Assembly: GCA_003255065.1 (NCBI GenBank)
Contig: QAOA01002080.1
Span: forward strand, 302,186 to 366,185
Source of the DNA: Cercis canadensis
Taxonomy: Eukaryota; Streptophyta; Magnoliopsida; Fabales; Fabaceae
Reading direction: 5' to 3'
Length of the DNA stretch: 64,000 nt
Shown here: positions 36,543-48,132 of the stretch, in pieces
Position numbering within the stretch: the stretch's first letter is position 1
Layout: each line of letters starts with the position of its first letter
Program-made: the position numbers and the translations under genes
The notes under the pieces: model-generated
What the model was told of the DNA's origin: nothing
The model's input: only the letters and a program-made list of their open reading frames with translations
The model's database searches: none

Positions 36543-37904
36543 GTTTAAGGATATTAATTACATTTACCTAAATTTAATCACTTTGCCTTATCAAATTTTC
36601 AGGTTATAATAATGTATTGCCTTTCTACTTTCTAGGCAATTATTAGCTAAAGCCCTTGTTGTTAACGTTTTCCGACTCATTCAAATTGACTTCTAGTGTC
36701 TCTTCCACCCCATTGCCCACCCAGCATATACTTATATATTTTGATTATGATAATGAGTAACTAATTAGGACATTTGCAGTGGAAAATATAATATTTACAC
36801 AAACAATAAAAATTTCGTAATTTTGTTTACGATAAACTTATTTTAAGATATTAATATTCTTAAACTAAATGTACATCTTAATTTAAGATATAATCTTATG
36901 ATAATTTGAATCAACCTGTTTAAAATTGTATATCCAATATCCTTGCTTAAAAAATAAAAAGGCCGGCCCATCTTGAACTAACTAGATTCTAAGTTCGAGA
37001 GAGTCGCAGTGTCACACACAAGTACGATCGGGAAACCTAACGAACCGTAGGGTTCGAATCGTACGTGATCTGTGAATGTAGCATAGCATAGGTAGGGAGC
37101 CAAAATCACGTTTTATCTATATTACTACCACCTGAGAGTGGCTCCTTGATCGGTATCGTTCTCGCCATTACAATCTCTTTGCAGTTTCTGGAGGTTTTGT
37201 TCGAGATTGAGATGTTTCTGATTTTACGACAAACAGGAAAATGAATCAAAAAAGGTAAAATAGGAGAAGAAAAAGGAATCTCAATTTAGTTCACAAATCA
37301 GGTTTGTAACCTTCAAATGTATGGGTGATTTCCAATGTTTGATCTGTTTGGACATGTCTCTAATGTGCGATTACATGTTTGGCGAACTGCTATGAAATTG
37401 ATGTTGTGAGATTAGTTGATTGATGTATTTTATTTTATTTTTTTATTTTTGTCTTTTTCGCCTTTGAACGGTCAAGAGTTGAGTCCTTCTTGTTTATTCA
37501 TGAACCACCCAGCGAAAAAGACACTATGAAATTAGAAGATAAAATTTGCATTGGTCAGATTCTGCCTGTTCCAAATACTAGTGTAGACGATTAGTTTAGT
37601 TCTGTGCAGTTCTACGTGTCTATTTAATATTACATTTCTTTATGTTGCTTTCACCTTAATGCTATCTGACCACTCTGCTTTTCTATTTCTCATTGAATAT
37701 ATAGAGGTAAACTTTTTGTCAAACTTGCTGCAAACTTTGAATTGAGGTACTTAAATAGCAGAACATGTCGCACTAGTTTTTCAGGATCCGGTGTGTGCTG
37801 CATGAAAATTTTAATTATGGGGCCCATAACAGATTTGTTTTTTTTAAGTTAATTGAACAATTTTTAGCTCAGGTTTTGACTTTCTATTGACAGAACACTT
37901 TGTC
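36543..37904 (+). promoter_or_regulatory. Region upstream of the cis-prenyltransferase, with probable spliced leader
   Basis: After the dioxygenase 3' flank (to about 36750) the DNA becomes GC-richer around 36960-37230, which likely holds the promoter and first untranslated exon. It contains a compact two-stem inverted repeat: GTACGAT at 37022-37028 pairs with ATCGTAC at 37058-37064, and inside it CGAACC at 37041-37046 pairs with GGTTCG at 37051-37056. Acceptor-like sites occur before the coding start, as expected for a gene whose only introns are in the leader. None of this is proven by the sequence alone. Confidence 0.35.
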
Positions 37905-38792
37905 ATGTTGAGTTCTAAGATGGAAAGATACGGTAGCTTTGGAGCAGATGGTGGAGTGTTTGAGAAACTGGTTATGTTTCTCAAAAAGTTTGTGTTTCGT
38001 GTTATTTCTGTTGGTCCCATTCCAAGCCACATCGCCTTTATCATGGATGGGAATCGTAGATATTCTAAAAAGTGGAATTTGATTGAAGGGGCTGGGCATA
38101 AGGATGGGTTTTTAGCTCTCATGTCCATGCTCAAGTACTGCTATGAGCTAGGTGTGAGATATGTGACAATATATGCCTTCAGCATTGATAATTTCAAACG
38201 ACGTCCAGAAGAAGTTCAGTCTGTGATGGATCTAATGCAGGAAAAAGTTGAAGGTTTAATTAAGGAGGAGAGTATTATAAACCGTTATGGGGTTAGGGTT
38301 TACTTTGTGGGGGACTTAAAGATGTTGAATGAGTCTGTTAGATTGGCAGCAGAGAACGCCATGGAAGCCACTGCCAATAACTCCAGAGCAGTATTGTCAA
38401 TCTGTGTCGCATACACTTCTACCAATGAGATTGTGCATGCTGTACAAGAATCTTGTGAAGAAAAATGGGATGAGATTGCTGTATTAGATGCAAGTGGGGC
38501 GGGATACGGTCTTATTGGACTTGGAGGCAATCAAACAGATGACTCACAGCGTTTAATAAAGCTAGCAGATATTGAGAAGCATATGTATATGGCAGTTGTA
38601 CCCAGTCCTGGTATCTTGATTCGTACTTCTGGAGAGACTCGCTTGAGCAATTTTCTTTTGTGGCAGAGCACATGTTGTTACTTATATTCACCCTTTGTTC
38701 TTTGGCCAGAAATTGGATTCTGGCATTTCCTTTGGGCAATTTTGAACTATCAGAGGAATCACTTTTATTTGGACAAGAAAAGGAAATTATAG
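37905..38792 (+). CDS. cis-Prenyltransferase (dehydrodolichyl diphosphate synthase-like)
   Basis: One uninterrupted exon of 295 residues from ATG 37905 (a second possible start is ATG 37920). The UPP synthase signatures are all present: HIAFIMDGNRRYSKKW (D48, DGNRR 48-52), which binds the diphosphate and Mg; AFSIDNFKRRPEEV (91 on); and the C-terminal IRTSGETRLSNFLLWQS (239-255) with the allylic-substrate arginine R240. The N-terminus has no clear plastid presequence, placing it with the cytosol/ER-type enzymes that elongate farnesyl diphosphate with isopentenyl diphosphate into dehydrodolichyl diphosphate for dolichol and protein glycosylation. In plants these work with an NgBR/Lew1-type partner subunit, not found here. 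The usual 280-310 residue length is met, and no key residue is missing. Confidence 0.92.
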   Translation: MLSSKMERYGSFGADGGVFEKLVMFLKKFVFRVISVGPIPSHIAFIMDGNRRYSKKWNLIEGAGHKDGFLALMSMLKYCYELGVRYVTIYAFSIDNFKRRPEEVQSVMDLMQEKVEGLIKEESIINRYGVRVYFVGDLKMLNESVRLAAENAMEATANNSRAVLSICVAYTSTNEIVHAVQESCEEKWDEIAVLDASGAGYGLIGLGGNQTDDSQRLIKLADIEKHMYMAVVPSPGILIRTSGETRLSNFLLWQSTCCYLYSPFVLWPEIGFWHFLWAILNYQRNHFYLDKKRKL

Positions 38793-39356
38793 TAATCAAT
38801 TTTCTTGTATGGAATCTAACCTTTGGATATATCAGGTCTTCTGGTCTTAGATTTTGCAATGAAAATAGGTTTTCGCAAGGGCTGGGGATAATGACAGTGT
38901 GAGCAGCTTGGTTCCCACCGGTAACGTTAGGAAAGCTAGTCTTTTCTTAAGAAGATTCTTGACTTTTGTAGCAGCATAATGACAGGATTGGAGCCTGAGT
39001 TCAAGTATTGATGCCTTTCTGTGCCAAAATTGTTAATATGTAGTGCAGCCCATGCAAATTCCATTGCAAACGTTTCTTTTCCTTTATTCTTAGAAATGAT
39101 ATACTCGTTTACTTTGTTAGTCTGGTGGCTAATGAAAGCAGGACAAATAAGCAATAGTTCATGTAGTTAGATTGATGGATTGTGTCTGCCCTGCACCCAC
39201 CTCTCTCCGCCCTCTCTTTCTGCTGTCACTACTCTGTGAAACAAAACATTTCTCTATGAAGAACACAGGGATCAACCCAAATCAACCCTTTTTTACAGAA
39301 ATTGTTACACAATCAGAGAAGGAATAGCAGAAAAATAGCAGAAAAACAAAGTAACA

Positions 39357-40061
39357 GAAGTCTTTTACTATGGCTGAAAGGTTCTAAATGAGTTTCATTC
39401 ACTTGCTGTTATATATACAAAATACCAACAGTATATAATTGGTTCAAGCTACAGTAAGAGCAGGTTTTTGTCCATACCAAACCTGACAGATTTTTCCCAC
39501 AAACAAGCATTACCATACATCTACAACTAACAAGATAGCATAGCAGATTTTATGCATAAACAAAATAAGATATTTTCTTAGTTTAGAGTACTTAGAAAAA
39601 ATCTCATAATCTAACAGAAATATTACTCGAGACCACCTTGCTTTATTCTTCTATCCATCTTTCTCTCTGAAGAAATCTCCACTATTTTAACAGAAAGATT
39701 TGAAACTANGAAGTCTTTTACTATGGCTGAAAGGTTTTAAATGAGTTTCATTCACTTGCTGTTATATATACAAAATACCAATAGTATATAATTGGTTCAA
39801 GCTACAGTAAGAGCAGGTTTTGGTCCATACCAAACCTGACAGATTTTTCCCACAAACAAGCATTACGATACATCTACAACTAACAAGATAGCATAACAGA
39901 TTTTATGCATAAACAAAACAAGATATTTTCTTAGTTTAGATTACTTAGAAAAAATCTCATAATCTAACAGAAATATTGCTCGAGACCACCTTGCTTTATT
40001 CTTCTATCCATCTTTCTCTCTGAAGAAATCTCCACTATTTTAACAGAAAGATTTGAAACTA
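39357..40061. repeat. 352-bp direct duplication across a single N (likely assembly join)
   Basis: 39357-39708 and 39710-40061 are the same sequence with about eight substitutions, joined at the N at 39709. The sequence is non-coding. As at 20869, the one-base N and roughly 2 percent difference point to two unmerged haplotype or contig ends. Confidence 0.8.
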
Positions 40062-41069
40062 GGACTCTGTGCATCTGTAGGGCCAATTAAGAATAACTGG
40101 CCTCATTTTTAATACATGTATTTAAAATTTTTCTTGTGTTTTTGGGAATAATAGTGATCATTACAGCAGCCTTGAACTTTGTTGACAATCTTTCTCTTGC
40201 CAGCGTGGTTGAGAACCCCCACGGCCCCACTCTATTCTTGTTCTGATTACTTTTTTGCTGATGAATCCCGCTGTATTACATGTTGACAAGTGTTTGCATA
40301 ATGCTGGATTGATTATTTGTTTTCAAGGTCAGTGATGATTTATCTTGCTCATATTCCTTATCCCAATCCTCTATGGAACTTTTTGTAACCCAAAGGCTTG
40401 TAGATACTATTTTTAGTATTTGCCCACAAGTCACCATCGGCTGATAACGAATATTCCAGATCAAGTATGTATTAATAAGCAGTACGACCTCAGTTTCAAC
40501 CTAAAACCATCATCTATGAAAATTCAATGTTTCGCCTTAGAATAATTATAGCCACGTGCTGCAATGAAATTAAAATATTCATTGTCTCAATCCATCTTTT
40601 AACTTTGTATATTTAATCATTGTATTTCCTCCGGAAGACCTCTTCGTGAAACTGATCATTGGATTAATTTGATTTACAACTGGTTGGGAGAGGCCATGTG
40701 GCTGTTTTGTGTTTTTTGGCACTGGTAAAAATGAATTTAATTGTACTAACATTGAATTCATTTAAATATGTTTACCTCTACTCATCATTTCTCTTTTATT
40801 TACCAAATTTTAGATATGGTAAATTGCCAATAGCTATATGATGACATTATTTATGAACAATGCAAACAAAAATAACCTGTCAGCCATCATCACTGTGTCA
40901 TCTACATACGTTGAATTCTGAAATCAATCCCCATCACGGAACTAAAGAGGACGTTGATAAATTTCTCATTCAATGAATGTAGGAAAAAATTCCAATCCTG
41001 TCCAATCAGGTGCGTGGTCTGCCCAATATAAATGTGAGAGTCAAGCTAGAATTGTTGCAAAAAGCCACC
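40062..41069. other. Intergenic DNA upstream of the first ERF gene
   Basis: AT-rich, with no coding region supported. The last part contains an AATATAAA element at about 41025-41032, only about 40 bp from the ERF ATG, implying either a very short leader or a different TATA site. Confidence 0.4.
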
Positions 41070-41480
41070 ATGGAAGAAGACTCAAAGGAAAAGTTGAAGG
41101 AAGTGGAGGCAAAAGAAAGCAAATACAGAGGAGTGCGACGGCGGCCATGGGGGAAATTTGCGGCAGAGATTCGAGACTCAGCGCGGCATGGAGCTCGCGT
41201 GTGGCTTGGGACATTTAAGACAGCGGAGGAGGCAGCACGAGCTTATGATCGAGCTGCCTTTGAGATGAGAGGTGCTTCAGCCATACTCAACTTTCCACAT
41301 GAATATCCTTCACGCAATGTGGATTCTCATTCTCACTCCTCTTCCTCTTCATCCTCATCGTCTTCAACACCTAACACCCACCCTGGTAAAGTGGTTTTTG
41401 AATTTGTCTGCTTGGACGATAAATTGTTAGAGGACCTTCTCGATTATGATCATACTATTCATACCATCAAGAGAGAGTGA
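41070..41480 (+). CDS. Small group-IX ERF with C-terminal EDLL motif (ERF095/096/098-like)
   Basis: Intronless gene of 136 residues. The ATG at 41070 is chosen because of its strong context (GCCACCATGG) and because it puts the family-typical short acidic start ([18 protein letters not shown]) before the DNA-binding domain. The AP2/ERF domain is residues 18-76 ([20 protein letters not shown] ... [20 protein letters not shown]), with the ERF-type Ala and Asp in AAEIRD. Next come a Ser run (89-99) and the C-terminal CMIX-1/EDLL activation motif, [17 protein letters not shown] (110-126). Arabidopsis relatives ERF95-98 (TDR1) bind GCC boxes and act in ethylene/jasmonate defence responses. First member of the plus-strand ERF array. 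Confidence 0.92.
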   Translation: MEEDSKEKLKEVEAKESKYRGVRRRPWGKFAAEIRDSARHGARVWLGTFKTAEEAARAYDRAAFEMRGASAILNFPHEYPSRNVDSHSHSSSSSSSSSSTPNTHPGKVVFEFVCLDDKLLEDLLDYDHTIHTIKRE

Positions 41481-41629
41481 AATTATTGGACTTGGAGTTC
41501 AACTCTCGCTTGTATAACACTAAATAAAATGGTTCACTTTCAATGTTTTGGCACAGAAACATAGAAAGTGAACCACTTCTATGGTTTTCACGGATAATTT
41601 TTGGCCTAAGTAGTAAAAATTATTTATAT

Positions 41630-41714
41630 CGGAACAAACGGATTTATTGAAAATATATATATATATATATATATNCGGAACAAATGGATTTATTGAAAAT
41701 ATATATATATATAG
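41630..41714. repeat. AT microsatellite and short duplication around a single N
   Basis: CGGAACAAA(C/T)GGATTTATTG followed by an AT run occurs at 41630 and again at 41676, on either side of the N at 41675. It is a microsatellite-associated contig join like the larger ones. Confidence 0.65.
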
Positions 41715-42229
41715 TGAGCTGGGTTTAACAATTTTGATATGAGAAATGTGTAGGAAATCTTATCCATATAAAAAAAAAAATTAAATAAGTGTATTGTATA
41801 TTCAGTTTAAGTTCCAATTTAGAAATATGCAAATAATACTAGTTCCTTTATTTCGTTTTCATTTCTCGCTTTTTTTAGTACGTCAGCCCACTACTATTTG
41901 AGAGGGCTGCATTGAAGTTGATAGACGGTACTCTACAAGAGATGTTTTCACAAACTTTATGGTATAGTAATTTCACAAATTACGGTATGAATTGACTTAA
42001 ATAAGAAAAAAAGGAATTGAGAGACTAGTTGAATTTTGATGTTGCCTCATGGTCTTAATAGGTAGAATAGGACATCTTTAGAATGTAAACAAGTTAACTA
42101 ATTTGCTAATTATGGACCCGATCAATAGCGAAGATAGTTTCATAGACTCATAGGCTTTCTTTCGTTCTTTTTTTGTACTAATTAATCAGATCATTCATCA
42201 AAAAAACTTGGACTATGTTTTTCCTTTTT

Positions 42230-42323
42230 GGGCCAACATCATAATATGGTCAAATCGGAAGAAAGGCCTAATTGGGCCAACATCATAATATGATCAAATC
42301 GGAAGAAAGGCCTAATTGGGCCA
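42230..42323. repeat. 44-bp tandem repeat, 2.1 copies
   Basis: The unit GGGCCAACATCATAATATGR..., ending in GGCCTAATT, occurs at 42230-42273 and 42274-42317 with one difference, and a third partial copy follows. No N lies between the copies, so this looks like a true small duplication. Intergenic. Confidence 0.75.
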
Positions 42324-42329
42324 GGCTAT

Positions 42330-44305
42330 GCGCTACCATGGCCCAAACAAAAATAGGGCCACGCTCAAAACCAAACATGGCATCCTTTATTCTCTCACAA
42401 ATGCTTATAAGAAAAACTCTAAGCATTTTAACTTTTCACAAATTCAAAGTCATTTCGGCGCTAGACCTATTCTTTTAGTGGTGCGCCAAGTGTGCAAAGG
42501 AACCAATTCGGAGCCTGTGGTTTCGGGTTCCCAATGAAACATTGGGTACTACTATTAAATCCAGGTACCGTTATCTAACTCAAATTTAAACATGTGCAAA
42601 ACCGCAAATATTTCTAAGGACTATGTATCAAACAGGAAATGTGCTTCTCTTTTCAATAATAATTTGCATTATTCCATGTTATAAAGTTGTAAGAAAGATT
42701 AATGGGATGTGCTTCTCTTCATGATGTAATGTTTCTGTCTAGTTTCCTTGCTTCGGCCTTTATTGCACCAAAAAATAAAGTTTAATCTTTGAATAATATA
42801 ATATCATTAACATTTCTAGCCGATCCAAATAAATCATCAAAAATTGTTTTCTTAATTTCTTTTTAATTGTTCATCAAGAAGCAAAGTATCCAATAATATT
42901 AATCGGTTTTAGCTTGATTATAATACTATAGCTTTTTGCTGGATTAATTTGCTGGACCAACTTCATTATTTTTTCGAAGCTTTGATGCCAATTAAAATTC
43001 CATTAAATTACTCCCCAAACTACTTCTCTTTTTTCCTTCAGCCCTCCAATGAAAAAGTATGTTCAACAATGGCATATATCTGTTATCCCTTGACTCACTC
43101 TATAGGAATAATAGATTCATGTGCCTGCTTCTTTAAATTGATTAAAGTATAAATAAATTAAAAAGCACGATTGATCTAACGAAGAATAAAATATATTAAA
43201 AATACGTAAGTCTAATACTAAGCAAGTGGTATATGCATTTATAATCGATTATTAAAATGTTCAATCACAAACTTTTTAATTGTTTGCTCTTTCTTCATTA
43301 TTGTTAATCGGGGAGCATCGTATAGATACTTTTTTCTTTTATTTTTTTCATANACTTTTTTCTTTTCTTTTTTTCATAAAAAAAAAGTATAGCTTATATG
43401 TGGACCCAATGTTAATTATTGGCATGATGACACAACAATATGCAGAGAAAAAGGAAAAAAAAAAATATTAATTTGCATAGAAATTGTGGTGAAAGTTTGA
43501 TTCAAAAATAGTCGTATGAGAAAAAAAAAAAATTCAGACATATGACAGGCCACCCGAATATAATTAGTTTCTCAAATATAATTACTTAATTATAATTTGA
43601 AGGGCATCTATCTATCTAATAGTGACTGTAGTCTGTAGGGCATAAACCAACCAACAGCGTGGGATGACTAAGGAAAAGAATCAAACCAAACCATGAGGAC
43701 GAAGCGTCTTAAATATATTAATTCCAAAATGAATTAGATCAAAGTCAAATTGTGGCAAAAATATCTGGGACATTTTAAACTAAGTTGTTAGTATTAATTA
43801 TAGTTGATTCTCCTAATCTTAATTAGCATAAATGGTTTGTCTTTAATGTGAGCAGAAAAGTAATTTGGTTAAAATAAGGTGTAATTTTTTTGTTAGATAA
43901 ACTAAGTTAGACCTTTTTGTATTAAAAATATTAGAACAAATATTTAAATATGAAACCTTAATCTTCGAAAAATCTCAGATCAATTTTGTAAATTGTATAC
44001 AAATTGACCCAAACACTATCTCATCGTTACAAATTGACCCAAACTTTGAAAGCATTATTTGACCCACGTGCGTAATTTATAGGGTACCTTAAAAATGCAG
44101 GACTTAGAACTATCCTTTTGTAGGAGAATTTAAATGATGAAAATTGAAGTGCAAGACATCCCCCCCCCTGTACTGTATATCTTAACTTTCAACCTTTCAT
44201 TATTTTATTCATTCCTAGTTTGAACGATTTCTAAAATCTAAACCTTTTGCCTTTTGGTCTCAAATCCCATGTACGTGCCCTTAATAATGTTCTTTTGAAT
44301 CTTTA
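42330..44305. other. Intergenic DNA between the first and second ERF genes
   Basis: AT-rich, no coding region supported. A single N at 43353 lies between two 25-bp copies of an ACTTTTTTCTTTT-type tract. A motif also found upstream of other ERF copies (GATTCATGTGCCTGC) lies at 43114-43128. Confidence 0.45.
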
Positions 44306-44721
44306 CTATGTGGTTTATAAATATAGGAGAGCATGCACTCAAATCTTCATTCACAACCCATAAGAAGAAAATTCCACGGGAAAAACCAAAAAAAAAAAAG
44401 TGCAAGTGCAAAGAATTGAGAGGCGAGAAAGAAATCCAGGATGGATTTTGATTATTCTTTGTTGGAATGCCAAAATCCTGAGTGCTCCCCTTCAAATTCC
44501 TGCGCTTCATGGNCTATATGGTATATAAATATAGGAGAGCATGCACTCAAATCTTCATTCACGACCCATAAGAAGTAAAATTCCACAGGAAAAACCCCAA
44601 AAAAAAAAGTGCTAGTGCAAAGAATTGAGAGGCGAGAAAGAAATCCAGGATGGATTTTGATTATTCTTTGTTGGAATGCCAAAATCCTGAGTGCTCCCCT
44701 TCAAATTCCTGCGCTTCATGG
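44306..44721. repeat. 207-bp direct duplication across a single N, creating a false ERF 5' end
   Basis: 44306-44512 and 44514-44721 are the same sequence with several substitutions and small indels, joined at the N at 44513. Each copy contains the TATA region, leader and first about 24 codons of the ERF gene. The first copy, with its ATG at 44441, stops at the N and cannot be a gene. The join is most simply read as an assembly overlap, although the differences are a little more frequent than at the other joins. Confidence 0.7.
44522..44531 (+). promoter_or_regulatory. TATA box of the 44650 ERF gene
   Basis: TATATAAATA about 120 bp upstream of the ATG. The corresponding place in the duplicated copy reads TTTATAAATA. 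Position relative to the start resembles the other ERF genes in the array. Confidence 0.5.
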
Positions 44722-45264
44722 GAATCTTTGTCGTGGGAAGAGATATTTTTACTCAACAATAACGACATCCTCCCCTTCCACTTGAATGACTTGTCACAAG
44801 ACAATGTTGTAAAGAAGGAATCAAATTCTTCATCCTCAATGGGAGAAGAGGTGCAAGCAGCAGCAGCAACAGTAGCAACATTACCACCTCTGGCTAAGAA
44901 GAATGATAGAGGAAAGAGGGCGTACAAAGGAGTGAGGAGACGGACATGGGGAAAATTTGCGGCGGAGATAAGGGATTCCACAAGAAAAGGTGCTCGAGTG
45001 TGGATTGGAACATTTGAGACTGCTCAAGCAGCTGCTTTAGCTTATGATCAAGCAGCTTTCTTGATGCGGGGATCGCTGGCCTCACTTAACTATCCACAGC
45101 ATGTGGTGAGGGAGTCTCTTGTTGAATTTGGTTGTAAGCCTTGGGGAAATGCTTCCTCTTCCTCTTCCTCACCTGTGTTGGAACTCAAGAAGAGGTACAC
45201 CTTGAGAACTAGATCCAACAATATTAACACTAACAAGATCAGCAAAAGGAATTGTAGCAATTAA
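44650..45264 (+). CDS. Group-IX ERF transcription factor with lost C-terminal activation motif
   Basis: Intronless, 204 residues, ATG at 44650. The N-terminal part is acidic and aromatic ([14 protein letters not shown] ... [11 protein letters not shown]). The AP2/ERF domain covers residues 92-149 ([20 protein letters not shown] ... [20 protein letters not shown]). Two deviations from its neighbours are visible there: RTW in place of RPW, and WIG for WLG. The protein ends after a basic stretch (KISKRNCSN) and lacks the LEDLG...YLEQLL tail of the paralogues. Fragments of that tail are still readable after the stop, at 45293-45342, split into three frames (see findings). It should still bind DNA; activation is doubtful. 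It could be a young pseudogene or a natural competitor of the others. Confidence 0.82.
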   Translation: MDFDYSLLECQNPECSPSNSCASWESLSWEEIFLLNNNDILPFHLNDLSQDNVVKKESNSSSSMGEEVQAAAATVATLPPLAKKNDRGKRAYKGVRRRTWGKFAAEIRDSTRKGARVWIGTFETAQAAALAYDQAAFLMRGSLASLNYPQHVVRESLVEFGCKPWGNASSSSSSPVLELKKRYTLRTRSNNINTNKISKRNCSN

Positions 45265-45720
45265 CTCACAAGATACTCAAAATGCCTTGCTCTTAGAGCC
45301 AGGACTTGGGAACTCAATATTAATTTAGAGCAACTTTTGAGCTTCACCACATCTGAGAATGCTAATATTTCTCATCTTCGATCCTATTCATATATTTCTT
45401 CTTTTCTCTCTTTCTTTAATTCATTCATTTCCTTCTCTTGTAACAACAACAAAATGTCTATGTATTCAATTTTTTTAGAAGAATTTTTCACAATAAAGGA
45501 AATGGCTTTTGAAATACACCCATGATATATATAAGAGTTAAATATATTTTTTGTCTTTGAATTATTTTTTAAATGTCACTTTAATCATTTATTTATTTTT
45601 TGTGTTATTTTGGTTAGAGGTGTCAAAATGGGTTGGGCCCGTTGGGTTGGCCCGCCCCGCCATGCAAAAGGGTTGGGTTGGGTTAAGGTTTTGTTGGCCC
45701 ATTTAAAAGCGGGTTTCTGG

Positions 45721-45768
45721 CCCCCCCCCCCCCCCCCCCCCCCGNNNNNNNNNNNNNNNNNNNNNNNN
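45721..45768. other. Poly-C tract and assembly gap
   Basis: A run of 23 C followed by G and 24 N. The preceding bases (GGTGTCAAAATGGGTTGGGC and CCCGCC) resemble GC-rich repeats frequent in plant mobile-element ends. The poly-C is likely a sequencing or assembly artefact at the gap edge. Confidence 0.75.
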
Positions 45769-48132
45769 AAAAAATATATTTTATTCTCTATATGATATAT
45801 TTTTGTATTTGATATTGGCCAACATGACTAGGGAACAGAAAATGAATGCATCACTACAGTTAAGTGATACTGCCTCGTTATTGTGGTTGAAGTAAAAGCT
45901 GTAATGAGCAACGCACAAGACCTTCATTGAGTAAAATTCAAGTGATGCCATCTAATTTCGTTATTATGCCTTGCCACAAAATGGTGTGGTGACAAGATTT
46001 AAGGATAAATTCTTGTTAACTAATGTCATGCATTGTGATGCAGCAAAGCAATCAAATTAATGTGAGAATGTGCATAAATAAGTTTTGGGGTTTAAAATGG
46101 ATCATCAATGAGGATTTTAACAAATTAAGAGAGAGTTAGAGGAGATGAGACACCCCTAAACCAGTAACATGTATGAAAAAAACAAAAAGTGAAAAGAGAA
46201 TAAAGTAGAATTAGGAATAGGGGGAATTAAAAGGAAAAATAGCGACCAATTTTTTTTATAATTTAAAATATATTTTATTTATTACTTCATCTATTTTAAA
46301 AAAATTATTTATATATAGGAGAAAATTAAAAAAAGAACGTGAAATTTTAAGGGGAACTAAAGTTAAGTATATCACGTGCGGGAGTTGACAGTCAAGCGAT
46401 GGTGCAGTGCACTGTGCACACATGTTCTATAGATAGGACTGGAGTTACCTACGGGCTCACGTGCCTCTTTCTTTAGATTCTAAATTTCTAATTGGAGAAA
46501 TTGCGGCGAAAGTTAGCTTGCCAATCCCATCATCCATTTCTGGTTGTTAATTACATTTGTCGTCGATTTCTCCTAGGTTTCCTTTGGTCTTGGTCTTTTC
46601 AAGGCAATTTCTCATTGTACTTTGTAACTACGAGTAACTTTGGACGCAAAATTTTTATAATATAAAATATTTATATTTAGCTATTATTGACATAAGTAAT
46701 GTTAAATAAACTACATTATAGTTTGTTACCCTACCCCATTCTTTTAAATTTAATATGACCATAGTATATTCAACATTGGCATCTATAAATCTATTTGGTC
46801 TGCCTCTGACTTGAAAACTATAGGATGGAAATGGACCAAGTGTGTTTTTTGTTTAACCAAAAATAGGGGACAAATGGACAATAAAAATGTTTCCACGGAA
46901 AGAAGAGCGCTGAATCATTTGGGTCAGATTTAGAAAGAAAGGGGAATAGATTCATGTACCTGCGTCCTTTACGCTATAGAACCTAGAATGCGTGAAACAT
47001 GGCTTATAAATTACCTAACAATAGCTAGTGGGATACTGACATTCATTAATTAAATACATCCAGAGAAGGAGGCCTTCATTCAAACTTTACATAAATTAAT
47101 TAAGACATTTTAAATAATTCTAACTAATCAATTCATAATTTTTTTTTTTTTTTTCTGGTGGCTCCACTAATATTAGTATACTGGTGTCAACTGAATTGTA
47201 GATTATGTTGGTCACAAAGTTTTCATCGTTAAAAGATAGTCTTGTATTCAAGGCTTCTCATTAACAAAATAAATATTTCAAAGTGCTCAATATACAAAAC
47301 TATACCTATAAATTTAATAAATTTGACTTTATCCAAAAATTGAGGTTAAACCCTAGCTCTTGGGTTAAAAAAAGAAAAAAAATACTAATCCACTCCTCAT
47401 TTTGGTCAAAAATACGGAGGCATCCACACAATAATTAAGGACTTATTATCAGNTGAAAGATAGAAAAAAAAAATTTGATCAATTAATAAAGATTTTTTTT
47501 TATGTGAATAAATTAATAAAAATTTGTGGATGTGTATATAACAGAGCTCTGTTTGTGTACATAACATAATTCTAATTGTTTTAATTGCTTTGCATAAGAA
47601 GACGATAAATAATTGGATTCTCAATTCAACTCCCCTCCCGGAACTTATATCATCCATCATTCAGTGCTAGTGCTTTGCTAATTGCTACGTATGCACTCTG
47701 TTGGCAATTGGTGTCCCAGGTTGACACATGAAAATCCCATGTGCCAACGTTCTTTTCAAGTCCAAGCATTTATATCATTATTTCTTGTGCCTATCTGTAT
47801 TGACAATTCTTTTATCTAAATTATCAATTAACAAATATCCTAAGAAAAAATAACAAAAAAAGTAAAGAAAATTATAAATATAGCATAAATGAAGTGAATA
47901 ATGATACTTCAAGTTCAAGGTGTTGCAGCAACACTGCAACCAATACCGTTATTATTAATTACTCGTTAGCTATTCGAGAACTAAAGTTTTAAATATTTCT
48001 TTATACTTTAATATTGTAATACGAATCTGTGCACACACATGGAGATGGTGGGTCAGGGTGCGGTAGCCTGTGCAGAGAGAAGAAAATAGGCAACCCATGT
48101 TTTCAACGAATTAATTAATAACAAATTTGAAT
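45769..48132. other. Intergenic DNA with assembly break and shared ERF-upstream footprints
   Basis: AT-rich, with no coding region supported. A single N at 47453 marks another join. GATTCATGTACCTGCGTCC at 46949-46967 matches sequences near 43114 and 58132. GTGCACACACATGGAG near 48027 matches 63176-63190. These look like remnants of a duplicated upstream region shared by the ERF copies. Confidence 0.45.

Noticed and set aside
37041-37064. Possible tRNA T-arm (GGTTCGAATC)
   Set aside because: No acceptor stem, anticodon arm or D-arm in the right places; better read as part of a nested inverted repeat.
44441-44512. Possible second ERF gene start
   Set aside because: It is cut off by an N and is nearly identical to the adjacent ERF 5' end; most simply an unmerged contig end.
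45610-45795. Frame with a poly-Pro end
   Set aside because: It results from a poly-C run at an assembly gap and reads into N bases.
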